Shown here: in pieces, positions 54,283 through 63,880 of the stretch | How positions within the stretch are numbered: position 1 is the first letter of the stretch | Layout of the letters: the number at the start of each line of letters is the position of its first letter | NCBI RefSeq assembly: GCF_001984575.1 | Contig: NZ_LZNS01000001.1 | Location: forward strand, 5,421,933-5,485,932 | DNA length: 64,000 nucleotides | DNA from: Streptomyces sp. MP131-18 | Lineage (GTDB): Bacteria > Actinomycetota > Actinomycetes > Streptomycetales > Streptomycetaceae | Direction of reading: 5' to 3' | Program-made: the position numbers and the translations under genes | The notes under the pieces: generated by a model | The model's database searches: none | What the model was told of the DNA's origin: nothing | What the model saw: only the letters and a program-made list of their open reading frames with translations

Positions 54283-56858
54283 GTCCTGGGGCGGAAGCGA
54301 TTGGCCGCCTCCACCAGTTCGGTCCGTTCAGTGCTGGTTTGCGCCAGCCGGGCGAGTCGCCGGTAGGAGCGTTCGAGACCAAGTCTGATACCCGTCTCGT
54401 CCAGCTGCGCACCCAGGAGTCGCCATTGCGGGTCGGTTTGCTGTCGGGACTGTCCGGAAGGAGGGGACAGCACCCAGTCGAGCGCGGAACCCAGCACCTC
54501 ACAGGACAGCTGTTCACCTAGCCATGGTTCCAGTCCCGCGGCACGCAAACGCGTAACCTGGTCGCCCGCCGCGAGCAGGTCGGGCAGCAGGTCGTCGGCC
54601 GGTGCCCGCCGCCGCAGCCGCGCGCGCACGGCCGCGACGCGCGCCGCGGTGTAGTGGGCCGAGGTCTCCGGCACCGATTCGAGCGCCGCGACGGCCCGCG
54701 ACCGTTCCCCGGCCGCCAGCCGCACCCGCGCCAGGCCGAAGCCGGCGCTGACGTGGCTCGGGTCGGCCGTCCACACCAGCTCGTAGTAGTCCGCCGCGTT
54801 GTCGAGCTGGCCCAGCACCTCGGCGCACACCGCGAGGGCCAGCTTCGGCGCGACCTCGCCGGGGAACGCGTCGTACACCGCGTCGAAGGCGGGCGCCGCC
54901 GTCCGGAAGTCCCCGGCGGCCAGCGCGGCGAGCCCGCGGTACCAGACCACCCGCCAGTCCGTCGCATGCCGGTCGGCCAGCGCCGCGAGGGCCCGCTGCG
55001 CGGCCAGGTCCGCCTCCTCGCCGGACATCTCCAGGTAGGCCCGCAGCTCCCGTACCCGCAGCTCGACCGACTCCGTCGGCGCGGAGCGCAGCGCCACCAC
55101 CAGGTCGGCCGGTGCGGTCGCCATCAGCCCGGCCAGGAAGCCCGCGTTCGGGTCGCCCGAGTCGACCCGCGGCACCGGCAGCGCCAGCACGATCTGCCGC
55201 ACGTCGGGCGGCACGGTCAGCGGCACGGTCTGCGGAACGGCAGGCGGAACGGCCGGTGGCGCGGGGCCGTCCCCCGCTCGCGGCGGCGCGGCGCGCTGCC
55301 GCGGCAGGCGGGCGCCGCGCTGCGCACCGCGCCGCCCGAGCCGCGAAACGGGGCCCTCCGCGGGCGGCACCAACTCGGTGTCCACCACTCGCAGTTCGGG
55401 GCCGAACAGCTGCGAGAGCGCGGGCTGCGGCTGCCCGGTGCGCAGCGCGACGATCTCCCGCAGCACGCCCGTCAGCTGCTCGGCCATCTCCTGCGCCGAG
55501 GCGAACCTGCGCCGCGGATCGGGGTCGGTGGCCCGCACCAGGAAGCGGTAGAACGACTCGTACTCCTGGAAGACCTCGATGTTCTCCGGCTCGGGCAGGC
55601 TGTCCGCGAACACGTTGGTGTAGCCCTGGAAGTCGAACGTCAGCACCGCCAGGGTCCTGGCCACGGTGTACAGGTCGGAGGCGACGGACGGGCCGATCTC
55701 GGCCACCTCGGGCGCCTGGTAGCCGATGGTGCCGTAGATGGCGGACTCGTCGTCGTCCATCCGCCGCACCGCACCCATGTCGATCAGCTTCAGCTGGTCG
55801 TCCTGCTGGATGGCGTTGTCCACCTTGAAGTCGCAGTACAGCAGGTTGCGGCTGTGAAGGTAGCCCAGCGCGTCCAGGGCCTCGATGCCGTAGGCGCACG
55901 CCTGCTCCACCGGCAGCGGGTCGCGCCTGCCCTCCGGCGTGCGCCGGGAGTTGGCGATCTCCTTCAGCGATTTGCCGCCGACGTACTCCATGACGATGTA
56001 GCCGTCCATGGAGCCGGTGCGGCGGTCGAGGTGCTCGACGAAGTTGTAGATGCGGACGATGCTGGAGTGCTCGATCTCGGCGAGGAAGCGCCGTTCGGAG
56101 ATGGCCGCCGCCATGGCGTCCTCGTCGCCGGTGTCCAGCAGGCCCTTCAGCACCACCCAGCGGTCGGACACCGCCCGGTCGATGGCCAGGTAGATCCAGC
56201 CCAGACCGCCGTGCGCGAGGCAGCCGGCGATCTCGTACTGGTCCTTGACCACGTCGCCCGGCTGGAGCTTCGGGACGAACGAGTACGGGTGGCCGCACGC
56301 GGTGCAGAAGCCCTCGGTGCGCCCCGACCGCCCGCCCCGGGAACGGCCCACCGGCGCGGCGCAGTCGCTGTTCCCGCAGAACCGCTTCCGTTCCGGCACC
56401 TCCGCGTACTCCAGCACGGCGGACAGCGGATCGGGCCGCGGCACCTGCGGCATCGTCACCAGACCGGCCCCGAGCCTGGCCCGCCCCGAGGTGCCGGTGC
56501 TCGACCTGGAGCTGCGCACGGACACGGAACGGCCCGCGAGCCCCGCCGCACCGGAACGGGACAGGCGGCCGGAGACCGACCTGCGCGAGAACTGCGAACG
56601 CGAGGACACCGCGCTCGTGCTGCCCGACGTTCCGCCGGAGCCCGAACCGGAGCCCGCCGGGCCGGAGCGCGAACTCCCGCGCGCCGCCGCAGTGTTCCCC
56701 GTCACCCCCGTCGGCGCGCCGCCGATCATCCCCTCGGCCGACACCACGGGCGCGAGGCCGCAGGTGCCGCAGTACAGTTCGCCGCCGCCGACGTCCTCGT
56801 AACTGCCGTCGCAGCCCGGCCGCTGGCACGTGCGGCCGGCCGCACCCAACTCGGTCAC
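54273..56858 (-). CDS. pknG: PknG-like Ser/Thr protein kinase with TPR domain
   Basis: 861 residues from GTG 56858. N-terminal zinc-ribbon/rubredoxin-like CxxC sets (residues about 10-31 and 160-190), Ser/Arg-rich linker, then a kinase domain: glycine loop LAHGGLGWIYLA, Lys in VVLKGL, catalytic loop LLYCDFKVDN, metal motif LIDMGAVRR and YQAPE. The C-terminus is TPR-like helical repeats (about 600-861). This matches PknG: its loop lacks the usual His-Arg-Asp and it is soluble. In mycobacteria PknG controls nitrogen and TCA metabolism through an FHA protein. Overlaps the upstream gene by GTGA. Confidence 0.92.
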   Translation of the reverse strand: MTELGAAGRTCQRPGCDGSYEDVGGGELYCGTCGLAPVVSAEGMIGGAPTGVTGNTAAARGSSRSGPAGSGSGSGGTSGSTSAVSSRSQFSRRSVSGRLSRSGAAGLAGRSVSVRSSRSSTGTSGRARLGAGLVTMPQVPRPDPLSAVLEYAEVPERKRFCGNSDCAAPVGRSRGGRSGRTEGFCTACGHPYSFVPKLQPGDVVKDQYEIAGCLAHGGLGWIYLAIDRAVSDRWVVLKGLLDTGDEDAMAAAISERRFLAEIEHSSIVRIYNFVEHLDRRTGSMDGYIVMEYVGGKSLKEIANSRRTPEGRRDPLPVEQACAYGIEALDALGYLHSRNLLYCDFKVDNAIQQDDQLKLIDMGAVRRMDDDESAIYGTIGYQAPEVAEIGPSVASDLYTVARTLAVLTFDFQGYTNVFADSLPEPENIEVFQEYESFYRFLVRATDPDPRRRFASAQEMAEQLTGVLREIVALRTGQPQPALSQLFGPELRVVDTELVPPAEGPVSRLGRRGAQRGARLPRQRAAPPRAGDGPAPPAVPPAVPQTVPLTVPPDVRQIVLALPVPRVDSGDPNAGFLAGLMATAPADLVVALRSAPTESVELRVRELRAYLEMSGEEADLAAQRALAALADRHATDWRVVWYRGLAALAAGDFRTAAPAFDAVYDAFPGEVAPKLALAVCAEVLGQLDNAADYYELVWTADPSHVSAGFGLARVRLAAGERSRAVAALESVPETSAHYTAARVAAVRARLRRRAPADDLLPDLLAAGDQVTRLRAAGLEPWLGEQLSCEVLGSALDWVLSPPSGQSRQQTDPQWRLLGAQLDETGIRLGLERSYRRLARLAQTSTERTELVEAANRFRPRTWV

Positions 56859-58123
56859 CGCTCACCCCTCCCGTCCGTCCCGCCCGGGTCGGGCACCAGC
56901 ACCTCGGCCGCCGCCTGCTGGTAGCGCAGCACCGCGTACTCCGCGGCCCGCAGATCGCACGGTGCGGTCCACAGCAGGCGGCGCGCCACGTCGTAGCGCT
57001 CCACCAGCATCGGCTCCTCCGCCTTGCCCAGGCGCGCGGCCTTCGCCTTGTACGCGTCCAGCCGCCCGCGCAGCTCCGCCCGTACCGCCAGCGGCTCGGT
57101 GACGGCCGAGAGCGAGGCGCGGGCCCGTTCCAGCTCCTCGTCGGCCCGTTCCTCCAGCGATTCGAGCAGCGGCGACAGCCGGTGCCACTGGGCGCGCCTG
57201 CGGAAGCCGGCCGCGGCGGCAAGCTGTTCGTGCAGGATGCCCGAGGGGCCGCTGACCGCCGGCACCTCGGAGGCGGCGATCTTCGCCAGCACCTCGGTGC
57301 GGGCGGTGCGCGCCTCGGCGAGCGTGCGGTCGGCGCGCGACAGGACGTCGCGCAGCCGGATCAGCCGGTCCTCGGCGTCCTTGCGCACCCCGATGACGGC
57401 GTCGACCTCGCGCCTGATGTCGTCCAGGGCGCGGGCGGCCCGGTCATAGCGCACCGTGTCCGGCCGCCCGCCGCCGGGCGCGCTGCTGCCGCCGTCCGGC
57501 ACCCAGAACGCGATCGGGTCGGAAATCACCTGCGCCCGCAGGGCCGTGAGATCCTCCGTGACCCGGTGCAGGTCGTCGCCCGCCGGGTGGCCGCCCGGCC
57601 TGACCCCGACGGAGTGGGCCAGCTCCCGCAGCCGGCGCAGCTCGGCGGCCAGCAGGTCTATCCGGGCGGGCAGCGCCGACCACACCGCATCCGCCGCGGC
57701 GACCAGGTCGAGCACCTCGGCGTAGCCGACGTTCATGCGCTCGACCAGCTCGGCCCAGCTCAGGTGCTCGGCCAGCCGGGTGCCGCCCGACACCGTCAGG
57801 TTTTCGCCGTCCAGCAGCATGCTCAGGTGCAACAGCTCGTCCCGGCTGGGGAAACGGCGCCGCGCCCGGACCTCCCGCGCGGTGTCGAGCGCCTCGGTGC
57901 ACGTGTCGAAGTAGGACCAGAGCCGGGTCACCGTCTCCTCGGCCCGTGCCCATCGCTCCCGCGTGACCCCGGTCAGGTCGGCCCCTTCGAGCAGTCTGCG
58001 GCCCGCGTGGTCCTGGAGGGCGAGCAGGGAGGACTCGATCGCCTCGTGCTCGGCGCCGAGCCGCGCCAAGGCGCGGTCCACCTCCTCCCGGCTCAGCACT
58101 TCCCCGCCGGAATCCGGGGCCAT
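56855..58123 (-). CDS. Coiled-coil protein of the PknG operon
   Basis: 422 residues from ATG 58123 after GGGGGGAGAG. Almost entirely helical and charged, with long heptad-like stretches (about 1-80 and 200-400); no enzyme motif, signal peptide or membrane segment. It lies between the GlnH-like protein and the kinase and is coupled to the kinase. A scaffold linking sensor and kinase is a reasonable guess; the function is not established. Confidence 0.85.
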   Translation of the reverse strand: MAPDSGGEVLSREEVDRALARLGAEHEAIESSLLALQDHAGRRLLEGADLTGVTRERWARAEETVTRLWSYFDTCTEALDTAREVRARRRFPSRDELLHLSMLLDGENLTVSGGTRLAEHLSWAELVERMNVGYAEVLDLVAAADAVWSALPARIDLLAAELRRLRELAHSVGVRPGGHPAGDDLHRVTEDLTALRAQVISDPIAFWVPDGGSSAPGGGRPDTVRYDRAARALDDIRREVDAVIGVRKDAEDRLIRLRDVLSRADRTLAEARTARTEVLAKIAASEVPAVSGPSGILHEQLAAAAGFRRRAQWHRLSPLLESLEERADEELERARASLSAVTEPLAVRAELRGRLDAYKAKAARLGKAEEPMLVERYDVARRLLWTAPCDLRAAEYAVLRYQQAAAEVLVPDPGGTDGRGER

Positions 58124-58230
58124 CGCTCTCCCCCCTGTGGGTCCTGACCTGTCGGTCCTCGTGTCGGTCGCGGTACCGGTCCCGCCGGTACCCGGCCGGA
58201 TTCCTTCCCCGGTCGGGGCCCGGTCACGGA

Positions 58231-59349
58231 TCAGTCCCGGTACTGCGGTTGCGGCGGGGCGGGCGGCGGCTCCCCCTGCGGGTACAGGTAGCCCTGGAGC
58301 CAGCGGTCGGCCGCCTGTGCCCAGCGGCTCTGCGAGCCGCCGTCGCGGTAATCCTCCAGTACGGCGTTGACCCAGCGCACCAGGTCGACGTCGTTCAGAT
58401 TCATCGCCACGCCGTAGGACTCCACGGTCAGCGGCTCGCCGATCAGCCGCATCGACGGGTCCTGCGCGATATGCCCGGCCGCCAGCGCGCTGTCGGTCAT
58501 CAGGGCGTCGGCCAGGCCGAGTTGCACATGAACGAGACAGTCCAGGTGGTTGGGCTCCGCGACCAGCTCCGCGCCGTGGCTCTCGTGTTCGAGCCAGGTC
58601 TCGGCCGTGGAACCGGCCGCGCTGCACACCGTCTTGCCCGCCAGGGACGCGTCGTAGCCGTCGATCGGCGAGTTGCGCGGCACGAGGAGCTGCTGGCCGG
58701 TCTCGAAGTAGGCGGTGGAGAACGCGACTTCTTCCCAGCGGTCGCACGTGATGGACATGGCGCGCACCACCATGTCCACCTCCTGGTCCCTGATCGCCCG
58801 GGTCCGCTGGTCGGTGGGGATCGCCAGGTACTTGACCGGGTTCTGCGCATCCTCGCCGAGCACGCCTTCCTCGACCAGATCGTCGGCGATGGCCTGCACG
58901 AGGTCCAGGTCGAAGCCGACGATCTCGCCGGTCTCCGGCGAACGGTAGCCCCACAGGTAGCTGTTCTGGTCGACGCCGACGATCAGCTGGCCGCGGTCCC
59001 TGATGCGCTCCACCGCGTCGCCCGCCAGCCGCTCGGCGCTGTAACTCTCCGCCGGGTCACGGCCGTCCGCGCACGGCTCCGGCTCGGCCGCGGGCGCGAT
59101 GCCGTCCTCCGCGGGCTCCGCGACCGCGTGCCCCGGCGCCTTGTGCACCCCGTCGCCCCGCGGCCCGCCGGACACCGAGCCGGCCAGCACGGCTCCGGCC
59201 AGCGTGAGGCCGGCCGCGGCGAGCAGCAGCGCCCGCCGGTCCGTGGCCCGCCGGGCACGGGCGGACGCCGGTCCCCTCCGCGCCGTGCGTGCCGCGCGTT
59301 CCGTACGTTCCGCCCGATCCGGCATCGTCCGCTCCCTCCGCGTCCTCAC
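58231..59349 (-). CDS. glnH: GlnH-like amino-acid-binding protein, membrane-tethered
   Basis: 372 residues from GTG 59349 (GGAG five bases upstream, overlapping the upstream stop as GTGA); ATG 59325 is the alternative. After a basic N-terminus, a hydrophobic segment LLLAAAGLTLAGAVLAGS, then a type 3 periplasmic-binding domain (VGVDQNSYLWGYRSPETGEI then GFDLDLVQAIADD). The lipobox Cys of secreted GlnH proteins is absent (LAGS instead of LAGC), so tethering is probably by an uncleaved helix. In mycobacteria GlnH senses Asp/Glu for PknG. Confidence 0.88.
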   Translation of the reverse strand: MRTRRERTMPDRAERTERAARTARRGPASARARRATDRRALLLAAAGLTLAGAVLAGSVSGGPRGDGVHKAPGHAVAEPAEDGIAPAAEPEPCADGRDPAESYSAERLAGDAVERIRDRGQLIVGVDQNSYLWGYRSPETGEIVGFDLDLVQAIADDLVEEGVLGEDAQNPVKYLAIPTDQRTRAIRDQEVDMVVRAMSITCDRWEEVAFSTAYFETGQQLLVPRNSPIDGYDASLAGKTVCSAAGSTAETWLEHESHGAELVAEPNHLDCLVHVQLGLADALMTDSALAAGHIAQDPSMRLIGEPLTVESYGVAMNLNDVDLVRWVNAVLEDYRDGGSQSRWAQAADRWLQGYLYPQGEPPPAPPQPQYRD

Positions 59350-60722
59350 CGGTACTCCGACAATCGGCGGCCGATGCCGAGCACCGCGCCGAGCGCACCG
59401 AGCAGCGCGAGCAGCACGGCCCCGGCGGGCAGGCCGCCGAACGCGCCGTGGCCGTCGTCGGCCGCAGCCGTGAACTCGGCCTGCTCATGCTCCACGGCCT
59501 CGCGCAGCGAGGCGTCGACCCGGTCGAAGCTCTGTCCCGTGGAGTCCTCGGAGCCGATGACGAGGTCCACGGCCTCCTCGTACTCACCGGCCTGCTCGCT
59601 CGCCCTGGCCGCCTCGTGCCGCTCCGCCCACTCGGCCGAGGCCCCGGCCGCCGCCTCGACGGGCGAGCGGCCCTCGATGTCCTCCGCGAGGCCGTGCGCC
59701 TCGTCGAGCGCGCCGCCCTCCCCGTCGGCCAGCCGGCCCATGTGCTCGGCGTAGCTGTCCTCGAACTCGCTGCCGGCGCCCCGCATCACCAGCGTCATGC
59801 TCTCGTCGCCGCGCGCCTGGAGCGCCTCGACCCACGCCTCGTTCAGCACGCCGAGCGACTGCGCCGCGTCGCGGTCGGCCTCGTGCAGCGCGCCCCGGGC
59901 CAGCGTGTGTGCCCCGGCCAGCCAGGCCAGCAGAACGACGGCGGCGGCCGTGGCCGCGAGCAGTCCGCGGTTGAACACCCGGTTGGTGCGCAGGAAGTGC
60001 CGGCGCTGGGCCCAGCCGAGCACGGCGAGCGCGACCGCCCCCGCGGCCAGCGCCAGCCACGGCCAGTCGCGGGCGTTCGCCAGGTCGCTCCTGAACCGTT
60101 CGGTCTCCAGCGCGTACAGGTCCTCCGCGGCGCGCAGCAGCGTCTCGTGCATCTGCTGGTCGGCGTGACGCAGGTAGGCGCCGCCGAGCGGGTGGCCCTG
60201 CCGGTTGTTGGTGCGGGCGGTCTCCACCAGGCCGGTGTACTCGGGCAGGTGGAGCCCGAGGATGCGGATGTACTCCGCGGCCTCGGCGGACTGCGAGCTG
60301 CGGGCGGCGGCCGAGGCGAGGAGCCCGGCCGCGTGGTCGATCTGCCGCTCGTAGCGCTCGCGCACCTCGGCGTCCTCGTCCGCTCCGGCCAGAAAGCCGA
60401 CGGCCGCCGTGGTGTTGGCGTCGGCCAGCGAACGGTAGATCTCGGACGCGTCCTCGCTCAGCCGCTGGCTGCTGTCCCGCACCGTGCTCGCGGCGTCCGC
60501 CCGGTCGGTGATCTCATAGAACGTCAGCGCCCCGAACAGCAGCAGCAGTCCCGCGACGACGGCGCCGATCGTGCGCAGCCTGCCGGGCTCGGTGCGGGCC
60601 GCGGCGCGCAGCCGGGTGACCGCTTCCGCGAACGCGGTGCGGCGCGGGGGCTCGGCCGAGGGCGGCGCCGGCACCGCCGGCTGCGGCGGGGCAACGGGCG
60701 GTGCGCTCGGCGGGTGAGTCAC
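59346..60722 (-). CDS. GlnX-like membrane signal transducer
   Basis: 458 residues from GTG 60722 (GGGGGAGGG upstream). After a Pro-rich cytoplasmic tail, four membrane segments: about 52-72 (TIGAVVAGLLLLFGALTFY), 206-225, 240-262 and 430-450. Two large extracytoplasmic helical domains lie between them, resembling the GlnX protein encoded next to glnH-pknG in mycobacteria. It is the first gene of the operon and probably carries the ligand signal from GlnH across the membrane. Confidence 0.85.
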   Translation of the reverse strand: MTHPPSAPPVAPPQPAVPAPPSAEPPRRTAFAEAVTRLRAAARTEPGRLRTIGAVVAGLLLLFGALTFYEITDRADAASTVRDSSQRLSEDASEIYRSLADANTTAAVGFLAGADEDAEVRERYERQIDHAAGLLASAAARSSQSAEAAEYIRILGLHLPEYTGLVETARTNNRQGHPLGGAYLRHADQQMHETLLRAAEDLYALETERFRSDLANARDWPWLALAAGAVALAVLGWAQRRHFLRTNRVFNRGLLAATAAAVVLLAWLAGAHTLARGALHEADRDAAQSLGVLNEAWVEALQARGDESMTLVMRGAGSEFEDSYAEHMGRLADGEGGALDEAHGLAEDIEGRSPVEAAAGASAEWAERHEAARASEQAGEYEEAVDLVIGSEDSTGQSFDRVDASLREAVEHEQAEFTAAADDGHGAFGGLPAGAVLLALLGALGAVLGIGRRLSEYR

Positions 60723-60912
60723 GTTCCGGGCCCTCCCCCTCACGTTTCGGCACGGGCCACGGCCAGCAGTATGCCGGTTACGTCCGGCTGCGACACAGCC
60801 CTTGCCGGGATCTTGTTGTATTCGCGATGTACTTCGCGAGGCACGGAGCCACCGGCCCGCCGCGCGGGCACCTCCCCGTTATCACGCGGGGGGGCGTCCG
60901 CGCGGTTCCCGG

Positions 60913-61542
60913 TCAGAGCCGCTGGGCGAAGTGGAGGACGTCGCCGTCGCCCCGCCGTGGCAGCAGGGTGAGCCCGATGCGCTCGTAGAACAGGCGGGCG
61001 CCGGTGTTGGCCGGGCTCATGCCCAGGTGGACACCGGGCACCCCGCGGGCCCGCAGCGCGTCGAAGAGGGTGGTGATCAGGCGGCGCCCCAGACCCTGCC
61101 GCTGCCCTTCGGGCAGCAGGTCGATGTGCAGGTGGGCCGGATACTCGGCGGCTATCTCGGGGTCGAGCATCGTCTCGGCGTGGTGCAGCAGATACCGCAC
61201 GACCTCCTCCGGGCCCTCCGGCTGTCCCGCCGGCTCGGGAAACCGGTCGGCGACCCGCGGCAGCCAGCGGCTGCGGAAGGCCGCGAAGAACGCGGTGCTG
61301 TCGGCGGCGCCCACCACGTACCCGATGGCCCGTTCCCCGTTGTCCGCGACGAACGCGAGCTCCGGCTCCAGCTCCGCGTACGGCTCGGCGAAGACCGCGG
61401 GCAGCACCTGCGGATCGCGGTAGTGCGGGGTGGCGTCCTTGCCGTACAGGCCGGTTCTGACGCAGATGTCCCGCAGGGCGTCGAGGTCGTCCGGCCGGTA
61501 GGGGCGGATGGTAACGGATGAAGTCGCGGTCATGGCCGTCAT
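60913..61542 (-). CDS. GNAT-family N-acetyltransferase
   Basis: 209 residues from ATG 61542. TIRPYRPDDLDALRDICVRT begins the fold; the acetyl-CoA loop is LLPEGQRQGLGRRLI, and MSPANTGARLFYERIGL is the typical end. Substrate unknown. It is transcribed on its own or with the MscS gene upstream. Confidence 0.9.
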   Translation of the reverse strand: MTAMTATSSVTIRPYRPDDLDALRDICVRTGLYGKDATPHYRDPQVLPAVFAEPYAELEPELAFVADNGERAIGYVVGAADSTAFFAAFRSRWLPRVADRFPEPAGQPEGPEEVVRYLLHHAETMLDPEIAAEYPAHLHIDLLPEGQRQGLGRRLITTLFDALRARGVPGVHLGMSPANTGARLFYERIGLTLLPRRGDGDVLHFAQRL

Positions 61543-61780
61543 TCTCACGCATGCCCCCGCGCCGGCGCCCGTGAAATTCCCGCGGGGCGGGCGAAGTGGG
61601 CGGGAGCGGGCGGGGCGGGGCGCCGGCAGCGTGGTGCGGCCGGCCCGTCCGTCGAATCCGCCCCCGGTGCCCGCCGCGCCGCGGACCGCCGCGGCGCACC
61701 CGGGGCTGTTGCTCCTGGTCGTCGTCGGTCGGTCGTTGCCCGGCAGAGGGCTTGCCCCCGGCGGCGACGGCCAGGGCCGC

Positions 61781-62695
61781 TCAGCCCTCGGCGGGTCCCG
61801 GCAGGGCGACCCCGGCGCCGCTCCCGTGCGGCCCGGCACCGTTCCCGCCCGCGGCACCCGCGCCGCCCGCGATGCCCGCGGCGTCGAGGGCGCGTTTGAG
61901 CCGCCAGCGCAGCTCCCGTGCCACCCGCGCCGCCTGCCCCGGCTGCGTCCTGGCCGACACCTTCAGCACCATCTCCTCGGCCGAGACCGACTCGACGCCC
62001 AGGACCTCCACGCCGTTCTCCCACAGCAGCTCGTCCCACGGCGTCTCGCCGGACAGCTCCTCGCCGGCGGCGTGCACGACCTCGCGCACCCGCTCCAGGT
62101 CGGCGTCCGCGGGCACCGAAAGGTCGACCTCCGCCGTGGCCCAGCCCTGGCTGAGGTTGCCGACCCGGGCGATCTCCCCGTTGCGCACGTACCAGGTGGC
62201 GCCGCCCTCGCCGCGCAGCGTCGTCACGCGCAGCCCGATCTCCAGAACCGTGCCCGTCGCCTCGCCGACGTCGATGGTGTCGCCGACGCCGTACTGGTCC
62301 TCCAGCAGCATGAAAAGACCGGCGAGCACGTCGGCGACGACGCTGCGCGCGCCGAAGCCGATCGCCACCCCGGCGATCCCCGCGCTTGCCATCAGCGGGC
62401 CCAGCTGTATGCCCAGCTCGGAGAGCACCATCAGCGCCGCCGTGCCGAGCACCAGCACCGAGGCGGTGCTGCGCAGCACCGAGCCGATGGTCTCCGAACG
62501 CTGCCTGCGCCGTTCGGGCCCGGCCAGCAGCCCGCCGAGCGAGGGCGTGCGCCGCCCGACCCTGTCCTCCCGGTTCAGCCGCGCTATCAGCCGGGTGATG
62601 GCCCGGCGGACGACGAAGCGCACGACCAGCGCGATGCCCACGATCAGCACGATGCGCAGCCCGGAGGCGAGCCAGGCTTCCCAGTTCTGTCCCAT
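61781..62695 (-). CDS. Small-conductance mechanosensitive channel (MscS family)
   Basis: 304 residues from ATG 62695. N-terminal helix GLRIVLIVGIALVVRFVV, a second near 75-95, and the pore helix region MASAGIAGVAIGFGARSVVA then DVLAGLFMLLEDQYGVGD, the hallmark of MscS TM3 and the start of the beta domain. It opens under membrane tension during osmotic downshock. The C-terminus is a Gly/Ala-rich tail. Confidence 0.92.
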   Translation of the reverse strand: MGQNWEAWLASGLRIVLIVGIALVVRFVVRRAITRLIARLNREDRVGRRTPSLGGLLAGPERRRQRSETIGSVLRSTASVLVLGTAALMVLSELGIQLGPLMASAGIAGVAIGFGARSVVADVLAGLFMLLEDQYGVGDTIDVGEATGTVLEIGLRVTTLRGEGGATWYVRNGEIARVGNLSQGWATAEVDLSVPADADLERVREVVHAAGEELSGETPWDELLWENGVEVLGVESVSAEEMVLKVSARTQPGQAARVARELRWRLKRALDAAGIAGGAGAAGGNGAGPHGSGAGVALPGPAEG

Positions 62696-62895
62696 TCCGC
62701 TTCCGCTCTCTTCCGTAACCGTCCACGGTAGTCGGCGCGGGGGGCGGGGAAGGAGGGGCGGAGGAGGGCCCTGTGGCGAACGACACAATCAGTACATTTC
62801 GCGATCGTGGTGGCGCAGGCGGCCGTACGCACGACACACTGAGGGAGATCGTCCCGGCGCGAGCCACGTGCCGCCGACGGAAACGGAGGGCGTTC

Positions 62896-63432
62896 GTGCC
62901 ACACGTCTTGGTCCTCAACGCGTCGTACGAGCCGCTGGGTGTCGTACCGGTACGCCGCGCACTGATCCTGCTGCTCAACGACAAGGCGGTGAGCCTGGAG
63001 GACTCCGGCGCGCTGATGCGGAGCTCCACGCACGCCATACCCGCCCCGAGCGTCGTGCGGCTCAAGCGCTTCGTCCGGGTCCCCTACCGCACCGCGGTCC
63101 CGCTCACCCGCCGCGCCCTGTTCGCCCGCGACGGCGGCCGGTGCGCCTACTGCGGCGGGGTCGCCACCAGCGTGGACCACGTCGTGCCGCGCAGCAGGGG
63201 CGGCCAGCACGCCTGGGAGAACGTGGTGGCGGCCTGCCGCAGCTGCAACCACATCAAGGCCGACCGGCACGTCGCCGAGCTGGGCTGGCGGCTCCGACAT
63301 ACGCCCGGCCCGCCCTCCGGGCTGGCCTGGCGCATCATCGGCACCGGTCACCGCGACCCGCGCTGGCTGCCGTACCTGCGCCCCTACGGAGCCGACGACG
63401 CCCTTGCGCGGATCGAGGGCAGATCGGCCTGA
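62896..63432 (+). CDS. HNH endonuclease
   Basis: 178 residues from GTG 62896 with GGAGGG at ideal spacing. The HNH core is SVDHVVPRSRGGQHAWENVV with zinc Cys pairs CAYCG and CRSCN. The N-terminal LVLNASYEPLGVVPVRRAL is characteristic of a conserved actinobacterial HNH family found near core genes. Its role is unknown; it is not next to a restriction or phage module. Confidence 0.92.
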   Translation: MPHVLVLNASYEPLGVVPVRRALILLLNDKAVSLEDSGALMRSSTHAIPAPSVVRLKRFVRVPYRTAVPLTRRALFARDGGRCAYCGGVATSVDHVVPRSRGGQHAWENVVAACRSCNHIKADRHVAELGWRLRHTPGPPSGLAWRIIGTGHRDPRWLPYLRPYGADDALARIEGRSA

Positions 63433-63646
63433 GCACGGTTCTGAGCACGTTCTGGAGCACGATCCCGGCGCGACCCTGAGCGCGGCGCGTTCCCCGCAAT
63501 ATCTGGGACCCGCACCGGCTCCCGCGGAAAATTTTTCGCCACAGGCGGCGTGAAGTGCGTCGCTTTCCCGTCGCGTGGACGGATGCGGTGGCGTTCACTG
63601 GGTAGAGCAGTACCGAGTCCACCGCCGTCAGTGAACGGAGTGACCC

Positions 63647-63880
63647 GTGGCCCCAGCAGCCCGGATCGAAGAAAAAATCGACGATATCGTCGACGACAGG
63701 CTGGATATTTCCGCGCTCATCCCCACGCCCGCCCCGACCTCCGCCCGCGAGGTCCCCCTGACCAGCGAGCCGCCCCTGGGCGACCTGACGCCGCTCACCG
63801 CCGAGCAGCCGCTGGCCGTCGAGCCGCCCCTGACCGCCGAGCCCAACGGGCACGGTGGTGCGGAGGCCGTCGAAGCCTGA
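63647..63880 (+). CDS. Small acidic, Pro-rich protein
   Basis: 77 residues from GTG 63647 after GGAG at good spacing. The start is acidic (RIEEKIDDIVDDRLDI) and the rest repeats P-L-T/A-x-E-x-P-L. It overlaps malQ by TGATG. No family recognised; translational coupling suggests it is real. Confidence 0.6.
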   Translation: MAPAARIEEKIDDIVDDRLDISALIPTPAPTSAREVPLTSEPPLGDLTPLTAEQPLAVEPPLTAEPNGHGGAEAVEA

